From contig JAHDOA010000047.1 in NCBI GenBank assembly GCA_018435055.1, positions 1 through 64,000 of the forward strand: a stretch of 64,000 nt of DNA, given 5' to 3'. The translations under genes and the position numbers were made by a program. Each line of letters opens with the position of its first letter. Position 1 is the stretch's first letter. Below the pieces are notes generated by a model. The model was not told the DNA's origin, did not search any database, and saw nothing but the letters and a program-made list of their open reading frames with translations. The stretch comes from Pelotomaculum sp. (lineage in GTDB: Bacteria > Bacillota > Desulfotomaculia > Desulfotomaculales > Pelotomaculaceae). Below, piece by piece: positions 1-8,200 of this stretch.

Positions 1-7
1 AAAAACC

Positions 8-250
8 GTGTTGTCCACACTCTCCACAGCCTCGGCGACTAGGTCTAAAATTAACTACGACGACAAAATCATTTCAAAAGATGCAACTAATAATATCTTT
101 ATTGCTGACACTAAGTGGAAATATCTGGTTCACTTAAAAAATAAAACTATTGTCTTGACAAGGGGGACACTTTACAGGATTTACTTGATGCCACGGCTAC
201 TGTATAACTTCACTATAAGCCAAGCTGAATTCAATGAACGGATTCATTAG
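8..250 (+). pseudogene. Possible McrC-like remnant, upstream of qatA
   Basis: The first 347 bases hold no convincing gene. An 80-codon open frame contains a short stretch, IFIADTKWKYL followed by LYRIYLM, that faintly recalls the end of the PD-(D/E)XK nuclease core of McrC proteins (DTKWK then LYQMYAY). The surrounding residues do not match that family, and the frame has no ribosome binding site near its start. It may be the decayed tail of a restriction gene that lies mostly outside the window, or a chance open frame. The remaining bases, 251-347, form the leader of the Qat operon, with AGAAGGG at about 331-338 serving qatA. Confidence 0.2.
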
Positions 251-347
251 GATAGCCATTTTGCCTTTGTTTTGATGTACGGCTTGCGAGGCTAATGAAA
301 TATCTTGAAAAAGTATCATAATCAAAAAGAACAGAAGGGTAAACATT

Positions 348-2183
348 ATGTGGAAAGATAGCGAGACAGAGCTTGATTTTCTGGATTATAACTACCTGGT
401 CGAAAGTATGGTTGAAATCATTAAAGATGATTCCCTGCTTCCAGCGTGTATTGGCCTTTATGGTGACTGGGGCAGTGGAAAATCCAGCTTGATCAGGATG
501 TGCAAGTCACAGCTTGAAAAAGAAGACGATAAAGTAAAATGTTTGATCTTCAATGGCTGGCTTTTTGAAAACTATGATGATGCCAAAACAGCTATTCTTG
601 GCGAAATACTTGATGCTTTTAAAGAAGAAGCAAAACTGTATGACAAAGCGGGGCGAGCTATTAAAGCACTTTACAAGAGCATTGATAAATTAAAAATTGC
701 CAAGAGTTCACTTAAATTTGGGCTGGACTTTTTCCTTACAGGTGGGTTGGGCACTCTTGTTGACTTAACGATAAAAAAAGTATTGGAGTCGGCTTCTGGG
801 AAACTTCCAGATATGGAATTAGATAATGTTGAAAAATCAATCAAGGATGAATTGGACTATAAAGAACTCAGAGAAGATATTCGGGAATTTCAGAAAATGT
901 TTGCTGAATTGCTTGAAGGAAGTAAAATATCACGTTTGGTTGTGTTTGTTGACGAACTTGACAGGTGTAGACCAGATACAATCCTTGATACGCTGGAAGC
1001 AATAAAGCTGTTCCTTTTCACTGGGAAGGCAGCATTTGTTCTTGGCACAGACGAGAGACACATTGCATATGCGGTAAAAAGCAAATTTAAGGATATTGAA
1101 GGACAAGAGATAGATATTGGAAAAGAGTACTTAGAAAAATTGGTTCAGTACCCTATCAAAATTCCGAGACTTGATTCCAAGGAAGTTGAAACCTACATAG
1201 GTTGTCTGTTGTTGCAGAGTGATCTAGATGATACTTCTTTTAATAAGCTTATTGACGCTTTTCATGAAGCTCAAAATGAGGATTTTATGACAGCATCTTT
1301 AACGGAAGTTGCTACTGAGATAGATGTTGATACAAAAGATACTTTGACCACAGCTCATCAACTTTCAAATCTTCTAGCGCATGGATTAAATGGGAACCCG
1401 AGACAATGCAAGCGTTTTCTGAACATGATGGATTTGCGGATAAAGCAGGCGTCTTATAAGAAAAAAGCTCTTGATAGACGGGTGCTTGCGAAGATGATGA
1501 TGCTTGAGTACTTCAGAAATAATGTCTTCAAAAAAATGGCTGTCATGGCGCACGAAGGCACACTACAGGCAGAACTTGCAGAATTTGAAAGTATTTGCAA
1601 TGCTGATGAACCTCGTGATGATAAAAGTAAATTGAAAGAATTACAAGATTGCATTACCGACGATTGGTTTATGACCTGGAGTCGCATTACCCCTAAGTTA
1701 GGTAATGAAGAATTGAAATTGGATTTGTATTTCTATTTTTCGAGAACATCACTGGAAGAACGTCTTAGTTTGCTAACCACAAGTCTTTCTCCAAAAGCAC
1801 GTGAGTTGTTGACTCTCTTGATGTCACAGTCGGAATTGGTTGTTCAAAAGGCGTTGAAAGATTCTGAAGAATTGCCATCCCATGAAGTTATTTCAATCAT
1901 TGATGCTTTTGGAAGCCAGCTACTTTCAATGGGGCAAGCAAATGAAACTCAGATGAAAACATTTCTTTCACTTGCTGGCAGCAAACAAGAATTTTGGTCT
2001 GAGGGAATGCTTTTGTTATGTAGATTTTCTGTAGAGCAATTAACTCCGTCCCTTGCAGCTCATATTGCCGAGTTTGCAAAGAAAAGTAGCCAAGAAGATA
2101 AACTACAAGAACTTTGTACGGGAAAATGGGCTGCAAACAAGAAGTTTACTATATTTTTGAAAAACAGCCTAAAACAGGGGTGA
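348..2183 (+). CDS. qatA: QatA, KAP-family P-loop NTPase of the Qat defence system
   Basis: This 611-residue protein is a KAP-type P-loop NTPase. Walker A is GDWGSGKS at residues 39-46. The Walker B segment LVVFVDELDRCRPD lies near residues 197-210, followed by the LGTDERHI sensor-like stretch and the GNPRQCKRFLN segment typical of KAP NTPases. The family assignment rests on these motifs. The role as QatA comes from the gene order that follows: a glycine-rich QatB, a QueC-like QatC and a TatD-like QatD. QatABCD is an experimentally known anti-phage system in which the ATPase is required. No membrane helix is obvious. The stop codon lies 4 bp before qatB, so the genes are probably co-transcribed. 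Confidence 0.88.
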   Translation: MWKDSETELDFLDYNYLVESMVEIIKDDSLLPACIGLYGDWGSGKSSLIRMCKSQLEKEDDKVKCLIFNGWLFENYDDAKTAILGEILDAFKEEAKLYDKAGRAIKALYKSIDKLKIAKSSLKFGLDFFLTGGLGTLVDLTIKKVLESASGKLPDMELDNVEKSIKDELDYKELREDIREFQKMFAELLEGSKISRLVVFVDELDRCRPDTILDTLEAIKLFLFTGKAAFVLGTDERHIAYAVKSKFKDIEGQEIDIGKEYLEKLVQYPIKIPRLDSKEVETYIGCLLLQSDLDDTSFNKLIDAFHEAQNEDFMTASLTEVATEIDVDTKDTLTTAHQLSNLLAHGLNGNPRQCKRFLNMMDLRIKQASYKKKALDRRVLAKMMMLEYFRNNVFKKMAVMAHEGTLQAELAEFESICNADEPRDDKSKLKELQDCITDDWFMTWSRITPKLGNEELKLDLYFYFSRTSLEERLSLLTTSLSPKARELLTLLMSQSELVVQKALKDSEELPSHEVISIIDAFGSQLLSMGQANETQMKTFLSLAGSKQEFWSEGMLLLCRFSVEQLTPSLAAHIAEFAKKSSQEDKLQELCTGKWAANKKFTIFLKNSLKQG

Positions 2184-2187
2184 TGCT

Positions 2188-3003
2188 ATGGGAACATCAA
2201 ATATATATCATGGACCCACAAAAAATCCGTTGCTTCCAGCAGATTATGATGATGGACAGGATAATACTGGTGGAGATGGCTCGCAGAACAATCAAGAGAA
2301 CGACCAAATTGGAGAGAAAACTGTAACTTGGGGAACAGTTAAGTCGGATTTTTCAAAATATATCAATAGTAAATCAAGAACCGGAGGACGAGGCGGCGGT
2401 TCGCTAAAAAATGTAGCCCGTCAATACGTCCGTGCATCCGGTGGAACACGCGCTGTAATGTCTGGCGCAATATCAGGAACCCGTTCAGGGCGTGCATTAC
2501 ACGGCTTCTATGGTAGCGTTGTTTCCAACGGTATTAGGCATACTCTGGAATCATTACATATCCAGTTTCATGGGAAAAGTGTAAATGAGATTATGTCGCT
2601 TCTTGTGAATACCATTTCGCCGGATGCGGTTACTAAAGAAGATATTGTTGCCAGAGAGGCTACTCAAGACGCATTGGCCCATATTTATGAATACATAGAA
2701 CGCAATTCGATGGATATTCAGTGTCTGGATAACATGCCGCAGGATCTCGTCGACACATCAATGTGTGCATACTTTGAATCGTATATTTGGGGAATAATGA
2801 TGAAGGATCTTGCAAGCAGACTTGAGATATATGAAAAAATACCTGATAAAGCTTATGAGATAGAACAAGAATTGAAAGGTTACATAAAAGGAACGGTACA
2901 AGTTGAATTCCAAAAGGATAGAGAAATCTTTAAGAAGAGCCCTGAGGAAGCCGTCGATGGCTTGATGAAGAAATGCATCGCGGTAGTGGAGGGAATAGCA
3001 TGA
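2188..3003 (+). CDS. qatB: QatB, component of unknown biochemical function
   Basis: This 271-residue protein has a low-complexity, Gly/Asn/Asp-rich N-terminus (about residues 1-50). A glycine-rich segment follows (TGGRGGGSLKNVARQYVRASGG, about 67-88), then a mostly helical C-terminal domain. It has no enzymatic motif I recognise. The QatB assignment is positional: it sits between a KAP NTPase and a QueC-like enzyme, 4 bp after the first and overlapping the second by 4 bases (ATGA). The glycine-rich region followed by AVMSGAISGTRSGRALHGFY resembles what is seen in other QatB proteins. Its biochemical role is unknown to me. Confidence 0.78.
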   Translation: MGTSNIYHGPTKNPLLPADYDDGQDNTGGDGSQNNQENDQIGEKTVTWGTVKSDFSKYINSKSRTGGRGGGSLKNVARQYVRASGGTRAVMSGAISGTRSGRALHGFYGSVVSNGIRHTLESLHIQFHGKSVNEIMSLLVNTISPDAVTKEDIVAREATQDALAHIYEYIERNSMDIQCLDNMPQDLVDTSMCAYFESYIWGIMMKDLASRLEIYEKIPDKAYEIEQELKGYIKGTVQVEFQKDREIFKKSPEEAVDGLMKKCIAVVEGIA

Positions 3004-4289
3004 TTATTAATTTTATACATGACGATAGCGACACTTTTACAAATGATAATATTGACTATACCTTCAATTATAACAGCGGAAAAAACATTCATTACACATT
3101 TTGGCAGAGTAATTTTGCTCCCGAAAACTGGTATAGTGAAGTTGCTATTGATTTGCTGTATATATCGTTATCTGTGTATGCGGCAGATAAGTTATGCAAA
3201 AGAAATGATGCCGATGATGCTTGGAGCCGAGAACTCAAACTATATATTCCTGTACTTCAAAGCAAAATATGGACAAATAATAAAAGACTCTTAGAAGATA
3301 CTTTCAATTTCTTGAGTGGCGATAAATGGAATTTTGAAATCCGTCCGCGAACAGAGAGCAGCACAGAGAAATACTATAAGAGCAGTTGGAATAAGAAAGA
3401 GGATACTACTCACTCCTATAATGAGGTTTGTATGTTTTCTGGAGGACTGGACTCTTTTATTGGGGCAATAGACTTGCTGGAAACAAAAAAGGCAGATGAG
3501 AGGATTCTTTTTGTGAGCCATTATGGTGGTGGCAAAGGGACAAAAGAATACCAGGACTATTTGATCAATAAGTTTTGTGATAACTATGGCATAGACAAAA
3601 ATGATTTCAGACAGTTTCATGCTGCGATTATCAATGGTGTAGAGGAAACAACAAGGACTCGTTCGCTTATATTCTTTGCACATGCTATTGTACTGGCGTC
3701 TACATTTGGTAAAAGCGTCACATTGATAATACCAGAGAACGGTTTGATTTCCTTAAATATTCCAAGCACCTTCTCGCGCATCGGTACAAGTAGCACTAGA
3801 ACAACACATCCGTTCTATATGAAAAAACTGCAAGAGTTACTTAACGAAGTTGGACTGCCTGTTACGATTAAGAACCCATATCAGTTTAAAACCAAAGGCG
3901 AGATGATGCTTGAATGTAAAGGGCAAGACTTTATGAAAGAGAACGTTTCACATACAATGTCATGTTCTCATCCGGATGTGGGACGCCACCGTGGTGAAAC
4001 ACATACAATGCATTGTGGATATTGTTTACCATGCGTCATTCGAAAAGCAGCCATAAAGAAGTCAGGTGTATTCGATAACAGTGAATACTATGATCCGAAT
4101 TGCGAGAAAGTTGATGTGGCTATGACCAATTTAAACTCTTATCGGCAGGGATTGAGAAGATTTAATCCCAAGTATGCATTTATGACGATTCAGCAGAACG
4201 GGCCAATTACAGACAATATTGATAATTATTCCGAGTTATACAAAAGAGGAATGGAAGAATTGAAAGAATACATAGAGGAAATAAAGTGA
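3000..4289 (+). CDS. qatC: QatC, QueC-like PP-loop enzyme of the Qat system
   Basis: This 429-residue protein has a PP-loop ATP-pyrophosphatase motif, SGGLDS, at about residues 147-152. A C-terminal cysteine cluster (CSHP...HCGYCLPC, about 321-346) resembles the zinc site of QueC, the 7-cyano-7-deazaguanine synthase. In Qat systems this protein is thought to carry out a related deazaguanine-type or nucleophile-coupling reaction; the substrate is not evident from sequence. I chose ATG at 3000, which overlaps the qatB stop (ATGA) and is preceded by GTGGAGGG, over an upstream in-frame ATG at 2973. The first 130 residues form an N-terminal extension not present in housekeeping QueC. Confidence 0.85.
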   Translation: MIINFIHDDSDTFTNDNIDYTFNYNSGKNIHYTFWQSNFAPENWYSEVAIDLLYISLSVYAADKLCKRNDADDAWSRELKLYIPVLQSKIWTNNKRLLEDTFNFLSGDKWNFEIRPRTESSTEKYYKSSWNKKEDTTHSYNEVCMFSGGLDSFIGAIDLLETKKADERILFVSHYGGGKGTKEYQDYLINKFCDNYGIDKNDFRQFHAAIINGVEETTRTRSLIFFAHAIVLASTFGKSVTLIIPENGLISLNIPSTFSRIGTSSTRTTHPFYMKKLQELLNEVGLPVTIKNPYQFKTKGEMMLECKGQDFMKENVSHTMSCSHPDVGRHRGETHTMHCGYCLPCVIRKAAIKKSGVFDNSEYYDPNCEKVDVAMTNLNSYRQGLRRFNPKYAFMTIQQNGPITDNIDNYSELYKRGMEELKEYIEEIK

Positions 4290-5023
4290 TTATGTTTTTG
4301 TTAGATACACATATGCATTTTGACCTATATGATAATAGAGAAAAAGTATTGGAGGAGATCGAGCAAAGTTGTAGTTATACAATTGCTGTCACAAACCTGC
4401 CCGAATTATATGCACGTTATCAACAACAGCTTGACTGGAACAAATACAAATACTGTAGATTGGCATTGGGCTTGCACCCTGAACTGGTTGCAAAATATGG
4501 AAATCAGATTGACGGCTTCATAGAAATGCTACCCTATGCTCGATTTATAGGAGAAGTTGGACTGGATTTCACATCCAATGATGTGCAACAGAGAAAATCT
4601 CAGATGCAAGTATTTCAGAGGATTATTGATGAATGCAGCAAATCTGGAAATAAGATTTTATCAATACACACTAGGAAGGCGGCTAAAGAAACGTTACAAA
4701 TAATGGCTTCCTTTTCTGGTAGGGCAATTTTTCATTGGTATTCCGGTTCACTTAAAGATTTACGTGAAGCTCTTGAAAGGGGATACTTCTTTTCTGTTAA
4801 TCATCAAATGTTGAAAAGTGAAAGTGGTAGAAAGATAGTTGACTCTATTCCAATCGAAAGAATACTGATCGAAAGTGATGCGCCATTTACCAAAGGCTTA
4901 GAAAGCCACTATTCGCTTTTTTTTGTTGAAAGAGTATATGAATACCTGTCAAATGCTAGGCATATCGGAGAGGAACAACTTTCAAGGATAATAAAAAAAA
5001 ATTTTAAGGAGTTGCTTGAATAG
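4286..5023 (+). CDS. qatD: QatD, TatD-family metal-dependent nuclease of the Qat system
   Basis: This protein of about 245 residues carries the TatD/metallo-dependent hydrolase signatures in order: DTHMHFD near the N-terminus, GLHPE, GEVGLDF, HTRKA, FHWYSG and ESDAPF. These supply the metal-binding His, Glu and Asp residues. TatD proteins are 3'-5' DNA exonucleases or deoxyribonucleases. The last gene of the Qat operon is of this type and is probably the nuclease effector. The start is either GTG at 4286, overlapping the qatC stop (GTGA), or ATG at 4292; both lie within range of GAGGAA at 4275-4280. A 14-bp perfect palindrome (AACTTCATGAAGTT, 5026-5039) follows the stop, without a clear T-tract. 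Confidence 0.88.
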   Translation: MIMFLLDTHMHFDLYDNREKVLEEIEQSCSYTIAVTNLPELYARYQQQLDWNKYKYCRLALGLHPELVAKYGNQIDGFIEMLPYARFIGEVGLDFTSNDVQQRKSQMQVFQRIIDECSKSGNKILSIHTRKAAKETLQIMASFSGRAIFHWYSGSLKDLREALERGYFFSVNHQMLKSESGRKIVDSIPIERILIESDAPFTKGLESHYSLFFVERVYEYLSNARHIGEEQLSRIIKKNFKELLE

Positions 5024-5158
5024 ATAACTTCATGAAGTTTTCAGCAGTTCAATTAACGTTATTAATTTCCCATTATGTTTATAACCATTGCTAGCCAATA
5101 GATACAATAAAATCCAATCCCGCATCATAGTAACTGTTAGTGAGAAAAGATAGCATTG

Positions 5159-5260
5159 GTGAGTAAAGGCGGTAAAAGCAACAACATTGAAACAGTTGTT
5201 GATGAAATCGTCGACAGAATAAAAAATCTATCAAATAGACAGGAGCAAGACGAATGCTGA
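5159..5260 (+). CDS. Possible 33-residue ORF overlapping the start of hsdM
   Basis: A GTG-initiated frame encodes about 33 residues (MSKGGKSNNIETVVDEIVD...) and ends at TGA inside the first codons of hsdM (ATGCTGA overlap), an arrangement typical of translational coupling. No good ribosome binding site precedes the GTG. It may be a short leader peptide, the tail of a lost upstream gene, or chance. Elsewhere in the 230-bp gap between qatD and hsdM I see only AT-rich sequence that presumably holds the hsd promoter. Confidence 0.25.
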   Translation: MSKGGKSNNIETVVDEIVDRIKNLSNRQEQDEC

Positions 5261-5877
5261 CAGGTGAAGTTCGCAACAAGGTTGATAAAATATGGACGGA
5301 TATATGGGCCGGGGGTATTACCAACCCGCTGACCGTTATTGAGCAGATTACATATTTGATGTTCATTCGTTCGTTAGATGAAAAGGAACTGGAGAGCGAG
5401 AGTTTTGAGGCTATAAGTGGTGAAAAGCAGCCCAAAATATTCCCCCAGGATGAAGACGGGCAGAACATGCGCTGGAGCAAGTTCAAAAACAAGGATGCCC
5501 GTATCATCTATGATATTGTCAGTACAAAGGTATTCCCTTTTATCAAATCAATGAACGGGAACAATACTTCCGCTTTTTCCCGCTATATGCAGGATGCTAT
5601 ATTCTTAGTGCCAACGCCCCAGGTATTGCAGAAGATTATTACCGGCCTGGACGATTTGTATGAACAAGATATTAAGGACCTGGATATGCAGGGGGACCTT
5701 TATGAATACATGCTGAGCAAGCTGTCCACCGCGGGGCAAAATGGCCAGTTTAGAACGCCGAAGCAAATCCGGGATATGATGGTGCGACTGCTGGCCCCAA
5801 CGCCGGATGATAAAATATGTGATATAATCACTACGAAAACGATACAATTTAATTACCCAATTTTGAAGGCTTCCTAA
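5254..5877 (+). pseudogene. hsdM: hsdM 5' fragment: N-terminal domain of type I DNA methyltransferase, cut by the insertion
   Basis: Residues 1-190 are the N-terminal helical domain of a type I modification subunit: VIEQITYLMFIRSLDE, LYEYMLSKLSTAGQNGQFRTPKQIRDMMVRLLAPTPDD. The native sequence ends at K-I-C-D, exactly where DPACGTAGF (SAM-binding motif I) should follow. It instead runs 17 foreign codons into the inserted element and stops at 5877. The missing remainder is found at 58744-59646 in the same orientation. ATG at 5254 is preceded by GACAGGAGC. If translated, the fragment lacks every catalytic motif and cannot methylate DNA alone. It should be restored by precise excision of the element. 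Confidence 0.93.
5798..5845. other. attL: attL: left junction of the element in hsdM
   Basis: The inferred crossover is GA at 5821-5822. To its left is hsdM sequence encoding PDDKIC. To its right is element sequence of 23 bases (5823-5845) that ends in GATAC, contains CG at 5833-5834 and begins TAT. This arm mirrors the element arm at the right junction, as expected when each attL/attR carries one half of a symmetric attP. The assignment is from sequence logic only. Confidence 0.75.
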
Positions 5878-5912
5878 GGGGGTTAAGGTTCAAAAAAGGG
5901 GGTTTAGCTTTT

Positions 5913-5938
5913 GACCGGAATTGTCCGGTTATTTTTAT
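5913..5938 (+). terminator. Intrinsic terminator just inside the left end
   Basis: ACCGGA (5914-5919), a 4-base loop and TCCGGT (5924-5929) form a perfect 6-bp stem followed by TATTTTTAT. It lies about 90 bp inside the element and points in the direction of hsdM transcription. It could stop host transcription from entering the element's first gene, whose own ribosome binding site follows at once. Confidence 0.6.
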
Positions 5939-5954
5939 ATGAGGGGTGAGAATA

Positions 5955-6734
5955 ATGAATATTAATCCAGAACAGTTTTTACTGAACAATTTTATCAACA
6001 AGTGTATTCGGCAGTATGCGGATTTTATGGGCATTGATAAAATGCCTTCGTTTGATATTGCTCCGATTAATCTTTCGTTAGATGAAGCAAATAAAAAGGG
6101 CTACGGTTCGTTTGCAACGCATTATTACGATATAAATACTGGCGCTCATCGATTAGAAGTATGGAAAGACTTATACAGGCCGCAACTTAATGCCGAGTAT
6201 CTGCTATATCATGAATTCACACACATAGTGGACACCGAAACGTACTCGAATAGAGATAAAATGAAGAATGTTGCTATTAAAGGGTATACAGAGTACCATG
6301 CAGCACAGATTGATTTCTTGAGGATTTTAGGAGCAAAAAGCATTAATAGCTTCTCATCGTTCTCCTTAAATCAAGAACTCGAAACTATATTAAGAAGAGA
6401 GTCCGCATTAGACTATGTTCTTGATGCACATAATACTGCGGCAACACTTATTGCTCGGCCCGATTTCCCGGCGGATATTGCGACACTGGCAACAACGATT
6501 GGATTGCTGTTTAACTACTTAGGACGGTTGTCTATTTGCAAAATGTATGCTGAAGATTACGGGTCTCATATTGATAAGTTCAGTGATACGACCATTGAAC
6601 AACAGTTTTTCGGGAAAGATGTATACCAAGCTCTTGCTACATTCTTAAGTGGTTGGTTGTCTGAACCTCATATCAAAATACTCGGCGATGCTTATCTCAA
6701 GATAATAGTGACTAAAGGACAGGGGCTATCCTAA
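5955..6734 (+). CDS. Predicted HEXXH zinc metallopeptidase-like protein, left-end cargo
   Basis: This 259-residue protein has a HEXXH motif, HEFTH, within LLYHEFTHIVDTETY (about residues 84-98). That is the zinc-binding helix of zincin metallopeptidases. The residues around it recall ImmA/IrrE-like and other small zincins, but the rest is unfamiliar to me and mostly helical, with no signal peptide. I chose ATG at 5955, which has GAGGGGTG six bases upstream, over GTG at 5946. It is the first gene in the element and stands 139 bp before a GIY-YIG/TPR gene on the same strand, so the two may form one cargo unit. The intergenic 6735-6873 has no gene I can support. The function is unknown; protease activity is inferred from the motif only. 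Confidence 0.7.
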   Translation: MNINPEQFLLNNFINKCIRQYADFMGIDKMPSFDIAPINLSLDEANKKGYGSFATHYYDINTGAHRLEVWKDLYRPQLNAEYLLYHEFTHIVDTETYSNRDKMKNVAIKGYTEYHAAQIDFLRILGAKSINSFSSFSLNQELETILRRESALDYVLDAHNTAATLIARPDFPADIATLATTIGLLFNYLGRLSICKMYAEDYGSHIDKFSDTTIEQQFFGKDVYQALATFLSGWLSEPHIKILGDAYLKIIVTKGQGLS

Positions 6735-6873
6735 AAAGAAGTTGTAGAACCGGAAACGGAAATATACATAATACGCAAAAACTCATCACCAGCGATTTGA
6801 AAATCATCGGGGACAGACGAATAGAAATTTGTTGTAATGGAGAAATGCAAAAAGCTTTTAGGCAGGTATAAAT

Positions 6874-8145
6874 ATGGGTTTATTCAAAAATATCTTTAAA
6901 AAGAATAATAGTGAGTTAGATTCTGTTGATGTTCGAAAGCCGGAATCGCAATCTCAGGGCACAGCAAGCACAGATAAACCAAGTATCAAATTAGCCGATT
7001 TTGTTACTATAACAATTGAAAATGGAGCAGTCGGTTCTTCTACTGGCAGTACTTACCATGACTTTTATGTCTATGAATGGTTTATAAAAGACACTGGAGA
7101 AATCTTCTATGTTGGCAAAGGCCGTGGCGACAGATACAAGGAGCATCATGAACGTGCTTATGAAGCCGAGAAAGTCCGTAAAATGTATAACACTGATGTT
7201 CGATTCGTTGCAACAGATCTATCCGAGCATGAAGCTCTGGATCTGGAATCAAAAGAGATGACTCGCATACTTAATGAAACAAACGATAGGCTTACAAATC
7301 GCATCATTCCTTTTTTTACTGAACGTGATAACGGTTATGGAAGAAGCCCGAGCACGCCGCCATTCAAATTTGAGGCTGCGCCGATATTATACGCATGTGA
7401 GATTGATGAACACTATTTCGGTATAAAAGGCAGACCTTTTGACAAGGTTGAATATAAGAACTTATCCAGCGTTGCATTTATTGACAAGAACATTTCCAGA
7501 GAAGAATTGGAAATTGTGTATGGTGGAAACTATGAATATTACCAACACGAGGTAATTTCTCTCCTTGAAGCTAACGGAAATAAAATTCTGAAGTCTAAAT
7601 ACGCAAAATCTGTATCCGCTTGGATATACAGTAGTGATGACTATGTTACAAACAACGATCTCGACGAGAAACAGGCAGAGGAACGTATCGGTAGGAAAAT
7701 TCCTTCTTACCATCTGATCGACGTGTGGAAGCTTTTAAAAGCTGACTTTAGCAATGTTGAAACCGAGATACCAAAGCAAATAGAGATTCATCCTGTTAAC
7801 AACCGTGTCCCCCTTTCCCAGATTCGGAATAAGAACAATTGGGAAAAAGGTTTTGATGATGGGTTCAAATATTGGGAACAAGGCGATGCTGAAAGGAAAA
7901 CTGGAAATATCGAGGAAGCTATAAGACTATTTGATAAAGCTCGTTATAATGGTTACTTCGCTCCTGTTCTTTATAATTCCTATGCTATGGCTTATCGCAA
8001 ATTGAAAGACTTAGATAACGAAATAGACATTCTCACAGAGGGTATTGAGCGATATCGTGCCACTAGAGAAGGTGTCCAAATGATTGTTAAGCTGAAGGAA
8101 CAGAGAAAGAAAGCTATCGCCAAATTACAAAAAGAGAGAAAATGA
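6874..8145 (+). CDS. GIY-YIG nuclease-domain protein with C-terminal TPR-like region
   Basis: This 423-residue protein has three parts. A basic N-terminal stretch (MGLFKNIFKKNN) precedes a polar linker. A GIY-YIG-like domain spans about residues 64-150: DFYVYEWF, IFYVGKGRGDRYKEHHER, and a Glu within SEHEALDLESKEM. A C-terminal region (about 325-415) contains helical repeats resembling TPRs (EQGDAERKTGNIEEAIRLFDKARYNG). The middle (150-325) is unfamiliar. GIY-YIG domains are DNA nucleases in homing, restriction and repair enzymes, and joining one to TPRs suggests a regulated nuclease. It converges on the recombinase genes. Its place in a defence-bearing element makes an antiviral role plausible but unproven. 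Confidence 0.72.
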   Translation: MGLFKNIFKKNNSELDSVDVRKPESQSQGTASTDKPSIKLADFVTITIENGAVGSSTGSTYHDFYVYEWFIKDTGEIFYVGKGRGDRYKEHHERAYEAEKVRKMYNTDVRFVATDLSEHEALDLESKEMTRILNETNDRLTNRIIPFFTERDNGYGRSPSTPPFKFEAAPILYACEIDEHYFGIKGRPFDKVEYKNLSSVAFIDKNISREELEIVYGGNYEYYQHEVISLLEANGNKILKSKYAKSVSAWIYSSDDYVTNNDLDEKQAEERIGRKIPSYHLIDVWKLLKADFSNVETEIPKQIEIHPVNNRVPLSQIRNKNNWEKGFDDGFKYWEQGDAERKTGNIEEAIRLFDKARYNGYFAPVLYNSYAMAYRKLKDLDNEIDILTEGIERYRATREGVQMIVKLKEQRKKAIAKLQKERK

Positions 8146-8200
8146 TTTGATTATAACATCTATACATGGGATGGCTGTCTGTCAGTAATAGGGTGTATCA

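Noticed and set aside
5026-5039. Perfect 14-bp palindrome after qatD as a terminator
   Set aside because: The stem is AT-rich and no T-tract follows; it could be a binding site but nothing supports that.
6735-6873. Open frame ending in RRIEICCNGEMQKAFRQV before the GIY-YIG/TPR gene
   Set aside because: It might be a remnant of a recombinase C-terminus, but it is too short and has no start, so no call is made.
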